Positions 62,035 through 64,000 of a stretch of DNA of 64,000 bases are shown here, piece after piece. The notes under the pieces are model-generated. The model did not search any database. It was not told where the DNA came from and worked only from the letters and a program-made list of their open reading frames with translations. The first letter of the stretch is position 1. Every line of letters starts with the position of its first letter. A program made the position numbers and the translations under genes. Location of the stretch: positions 788,501-852,500 of the forward strand of contig NZ_CP054861.1 of the NCBI RefSeq assembly GCF_013459645.1, in the 5' to 3' direction. This DNA comes from Martelella sp. NC20. Its GTDB lineage: Bacteria; Pseudomonadota; Alphaproteobacteria; Rhizobiales; Rhizobiaceae.

Positions 62035-62804
62035 TATCCGATCCTCGCCCCGCCGTTGATATTGAGCGTTGCTCCGGTGATGTAGCCGGCTTCCGGGCCG
62101 ATCAGGAATTCGACAAGGGCCGAAACTTCGTCAACGCGGCCAAGCCGTCCGACCGGCAGGCGGCTGGTGAAGTATTCGAGCCGGTCCGGCGTAATCGTTC
62201 CGCCCATGATATCGGTATCGATAATCGCGGGGGCGATCGCATTCGCGGTCACGCCGGTATTCGCGACTTCAAGTGCCAGACCGCGCGTCATGCCTTCGAT
62301 GGCGGCCTTGGACGCGGCGTAGGCGGCCGCGCTGAATGTCCCGCCGCCGCTTTGGGCCGCCGTCGAAGACAGGCTGACGACCCGCCCTATTCCGCGTTCG
62401 ACCATTCCGGCGAGGAACCGCTTCGTGACAAGAAAGGTTCCCGTGGCATTGATCTTGAGAACCCGCTCCCATCGAGCAAGGTCTGTGTCCGAGAAAGACG
62501 TCGAATCGCTGATACCCGCGATGTTGACAACCGCCAGAACCGGAGGCAAAGCGCGCTCAAACGCGCTACCCGCATCGTCGACGGCAGCGGCATCGGAGAT
62601 GTCGGTCTCGACGGCGACTACCTTGATGTCATATTTCTGCTGGAGTGTATCCGCCAAATCTTTGGCAAGAGAAACGTCCCGGTCGATCAACCCGAGATTC
62701 CAACCCTTCTCACCGAGACGTTGAGCAAGATTTCGGCCGATGCCGCGGGGAGACCCGGCACCAGTGATGATCGCTGTTTTGTTGGCGGGATATTGATTTG
62801 TCAT
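62034..62804 (-). CDS. Short-chain dehydrogenase/reductase
   Basis: A 256-residue classical SDR with cofactor motif GAGSPRGIGR (a two-residue variant of GxxxGxG), NIAG near 94, catalytic Ser (SLSSTAAQ) and YAASK. It oxidises or reduces a hydroxyl of a sugar, polyol or similar compound with NAD(P). It lies second in the GntR operon, 42 bases after the regulator. Confidence 0.88.
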   Translation of the reverse strand: MTNQYPANKTAIITGAGSPRGIGRNLAQRLGEKGWNLGLIDRDVSLAKDLADTLQQKYDIKVVAVETDISDAAAVDDAGSAFERALPPVLAVVNIAGISDSTSFSDTDLARWERVLKINATGTFLVTKRFLAGMVERGIGRVVSLSSTAAQSGGGTFSAAAYAASKAAIEGMTRGLALEVANTGVTANAIAPAIIDTDIMGGTITPDRLEYFTSRLPVGRLGRVDEVSALVEFLIGPEAGYITGATLNINGGARIG

Positions 62805-62846
62805 GAGCGTTCCTGTGATTGTTCGGTACTGGAGCGGCGCGTCCTG

Positions 62847-63560
62847 TTAGTCTGTCAGGTCCAGTTCGGAACGCCGTTCGACATTGTTGATATGCTTTTC
62901 CATAGCGCGTTCGGCGACAGCCCTATCGCCGGTCCGAAGCGCCGCGAGAATTTCCTCGTGCTCCTCAAGCGCGTTGCGATCGTCCGATATTCCGGCTTGG
63001 GCTGACTGGCGTATACGGTGCAACTGCGCCGACAGTGCCTGAGACATGACCCGAATGAAGCGGTTGCCAGTGTTCTCAAAAATGGTGTGGTGAAACCGTA
63101 AGTCGGCCACCATAACCTGCCATGCGAGGTCCTCGCCTCCCTCATCTTTCTGAGACTGATAGGCCTCAACGGCTTTTCGTTGCGTATCCAGCGCCTTCTC
63201 GAGATCCGCGAGGAAGGCGGCACAGCCGTTTTCGCAAGCCCGCCCGATTGCCGCCACCTCGATAAGACGCCTGGCATCCATCAGTTCGGCAAGTTGTTTG
63301 CGATCGAGAGGAGGCGCGATGGTGTATCCCCGCCGAGCCTCATGCTGTACCAAGCCCGTGGTCGCCAACCTCGCAAGCGCCTCGCGTACGGGAGTGGGAG
63401 ACACATCCAGCGTCTTGGCCAGAAGATCGATCCTCAGGACGGATCCGCGTTTCAGCACTCCCTGCACAAGCATCTGAAGCAGCGCGTGATAAACATGCTC
63501 GGTCAAACCCTGGCTCTTTGCCAGAGGGCGCGATGGGTATTCTATAGGCGTGTCTTCCAT
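62847..63560 (-). CDS. GntR-family regulator with FCD domain
   Basis: A 237-residue FadR-subgroup GntR regulator. The winged helix is at about 20-85 (RIDLLAKTLDVSPTPVREALARLATTG), and the FCD effector domain has the metal histidines in RFHHTIFENTGN, EEHEEILAAL and MEKHINNVE. It heads the SDR/isomerase/hydroxyacid dehydrogenase operon and probably represses it in response to a carboxylic acid. Confidence 0.88.
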   Translation of the reverse strand: MEDTPIEYPSRPLAKSQGLTEHVYHALLQMLVQGVLKRGSVLRIDLLAKTLDVSPTPVREALARLATTGLVQHEARRGYTIAPPLDRKQLAELMDARRLIEVAAIGRACENGCAAFLADLEKALDTQRKAVEAYQSQKDEGGEDLAWQVMVADLRFHHTIFENTGNRFIRVMSQALSAQLHRIRQSAQAGISDDRNALEEHEEILAALRTGDRAVAERAMEKHINNVERRSELDLTD

Positions 63561-63645
63561 GGTTGATCCAAGTTTTGGTCGTAGAAGCGGTCAGGTAAGC
63601 TAAAAAAAAACATCTCGACTGCCAGGTTATTTCGGGTGCGAAGGT

Positions 63646-64000
63646 TTACGGGCTGGCGTCGGTTGCAGTTTGCCGGCGAATATTCGTCGTTTCGGCAACG
63701 GGGGTGCGCGGCCAGCCTTCCGAAAACCAGGCGATCACGTTATCGGCGCACAAAGTGGCCATTGCCGCACGTGTGTATTCCGTCGCCGAACCAACATGCG
63801 GTGCAAGCGAAACATTGGCCAGATCGAGAAGCGCTTTGGGCACATTTGGCTCGTTGGCATAGACGTCAAGGCCAGCTGCGGCGATCGTACCGCGCTGAAG
63901 CGCCAGGATTAACGCATCCTGATCGACGGTGGCGCCTCGACCGATATTCACGAAAACACCGTTCTGCCCCAAAGCCGTCAGCACTGCTGCGTTAACGGAT
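63646..64000 (-). CDS. D-isomer-specific 2-hydroxyacid dehydrogenase (5' end outside window)
   Basis: The C-terminal 117 residues of a GhrB/GyaR-like dehydrogenase. The catalytic Arg region FVNIGRGATVDQDALI, the Glu region AGLDVYANEPNVP and the His region LAPHVGSATEYTR are present. The gene runs off the right edge. It lies 85 bp upstream of the GntR gene on the same strand; A9 and other short runs are in the gap. It may form part of the same hydroxyacid-handling locus. Confidence 0.85.
   Translation of the reverse strand, partial: SVNAAVLTALGQNGVFVNIGRGATVDQDALILALQRGTIAAAGLDVYANEPNVPKALLDLANVSLAPHVGSATEYTRAAMATLCADNVIAWFSEGWPRTPVAETTNIRRQTATDASP

Noticed and set aside
63601..63612. Poly-A run before the GntR gene
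   Set aside because: A simple nine-base homopolymer without a stem next to it; not enough to call a terminator or promoter.
1..64000. tRNA, rRNA, CRISPR arrays, prophage or integrase genes
   Set aside because: Looked for and none seen. The only mobile-element traces are the insertion-sequence remnants at 48.6-50.8 kb.

Overview
The window is a GC-rich (about 60%) chromosomal or megaplasmid segment whose gene content looks alphaproteobacterial, most likely Hyphomicrobiales (the Brucella, Ochrobactrum, Mesorhizobium and Rhizobium neighbourhood). The signs are many TRAP and ABC importers, LysR, ROK, LacI and GntR regulators beside their targets, short intergenic gaps with ATGA-type overlaps, and gal-type aromatic genes. 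The genus is not determined. No rRNA, tRNA or CRISPR array was seen. Nearly everything is catabolic: an importer, a small set of enzymes and a regulator, repeated about seven times.

Region 1 (1-16561, all minus strand) is aromatic catabolism. A homoprotocatechuate-type meta-cleavage block (type I extradiol dioxygenase, flavin monooxygenase, odd amidohydrolase, succinate-semialdehyde dehydrogenase, FAH-family decarboxylase/isomerase, HpcG-like hydratase, HpaI-like aldolase, DUF1932 oxidoreductase) follows a TRAP transporter. A LysR regulator with two DNA-binding domains separates it from a second TRAP transporter with its own DUF1932 oxidoreductase. Region 2 (16707-20374, plus strand) diverges from that second TRAP operon across a long inverted repeat. 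It encodes GalB-, GalC- and GalD-like enzymes together with a VOC-fold (catechol 2,3-dioxygenase-like) extradiol dioxygenase in the place where a LigB-type gallate dioxygenase is normally expected. This is the best candidate for an undescribed ring-cleavage route.

Region 3 (20437-27633) holds an imidazolonepropionase-like amidohydrolase, a divergent ROK repressor with a ribose-type ABC importer, and a TIM-barrel protein of unknown function. Region 4 (28004-37408) is a plus-strand run: CapA-family protein, dipeptide-type ABC importer (D, F, B, C, A), 2-hydroxyacid dehydrogenase and MFS exporter. The binding-protein gene carries an in-frame amber codon. Region 5 (37412-41303) is a LysR gene divergent from rubredoxin, rubredoxin reductase, a cupin and a signal-less SBP-fold protein, an unusual redox set. 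It is followed by a 0.9 kb block of decayed genes (41450-42355).

Region 6 (42525-48556) has a dienelactone hydrolase, a LysR regulator, a divergent enolase-superfamily sugar-acid dehydratase and a third TRAP transporter. Region 7 (48641-50830) is insertion-sequence debris: IS3 and IS21-like remnants and an 83-bp inverted duplication around a thiolase-like gene, a truncated DUF35 gene and the 3' end of a CoA-transferase. Region 8 (50920-64000) is a sugar or polyol locus: ABC importer with two permeases, DhaK and DhaL kinase subunits and a 3-hydroxyisobutyrate-dehydrogenase-like enzyme under a divergent LacI regulator. A second minus-strand operon follows (GntR, SDR, sugar isomerase-like protein, FMN alpha-hydroxyacid dehydrogenase), with a partial 2-hydroxyacid dehydrogenase at the right edge.
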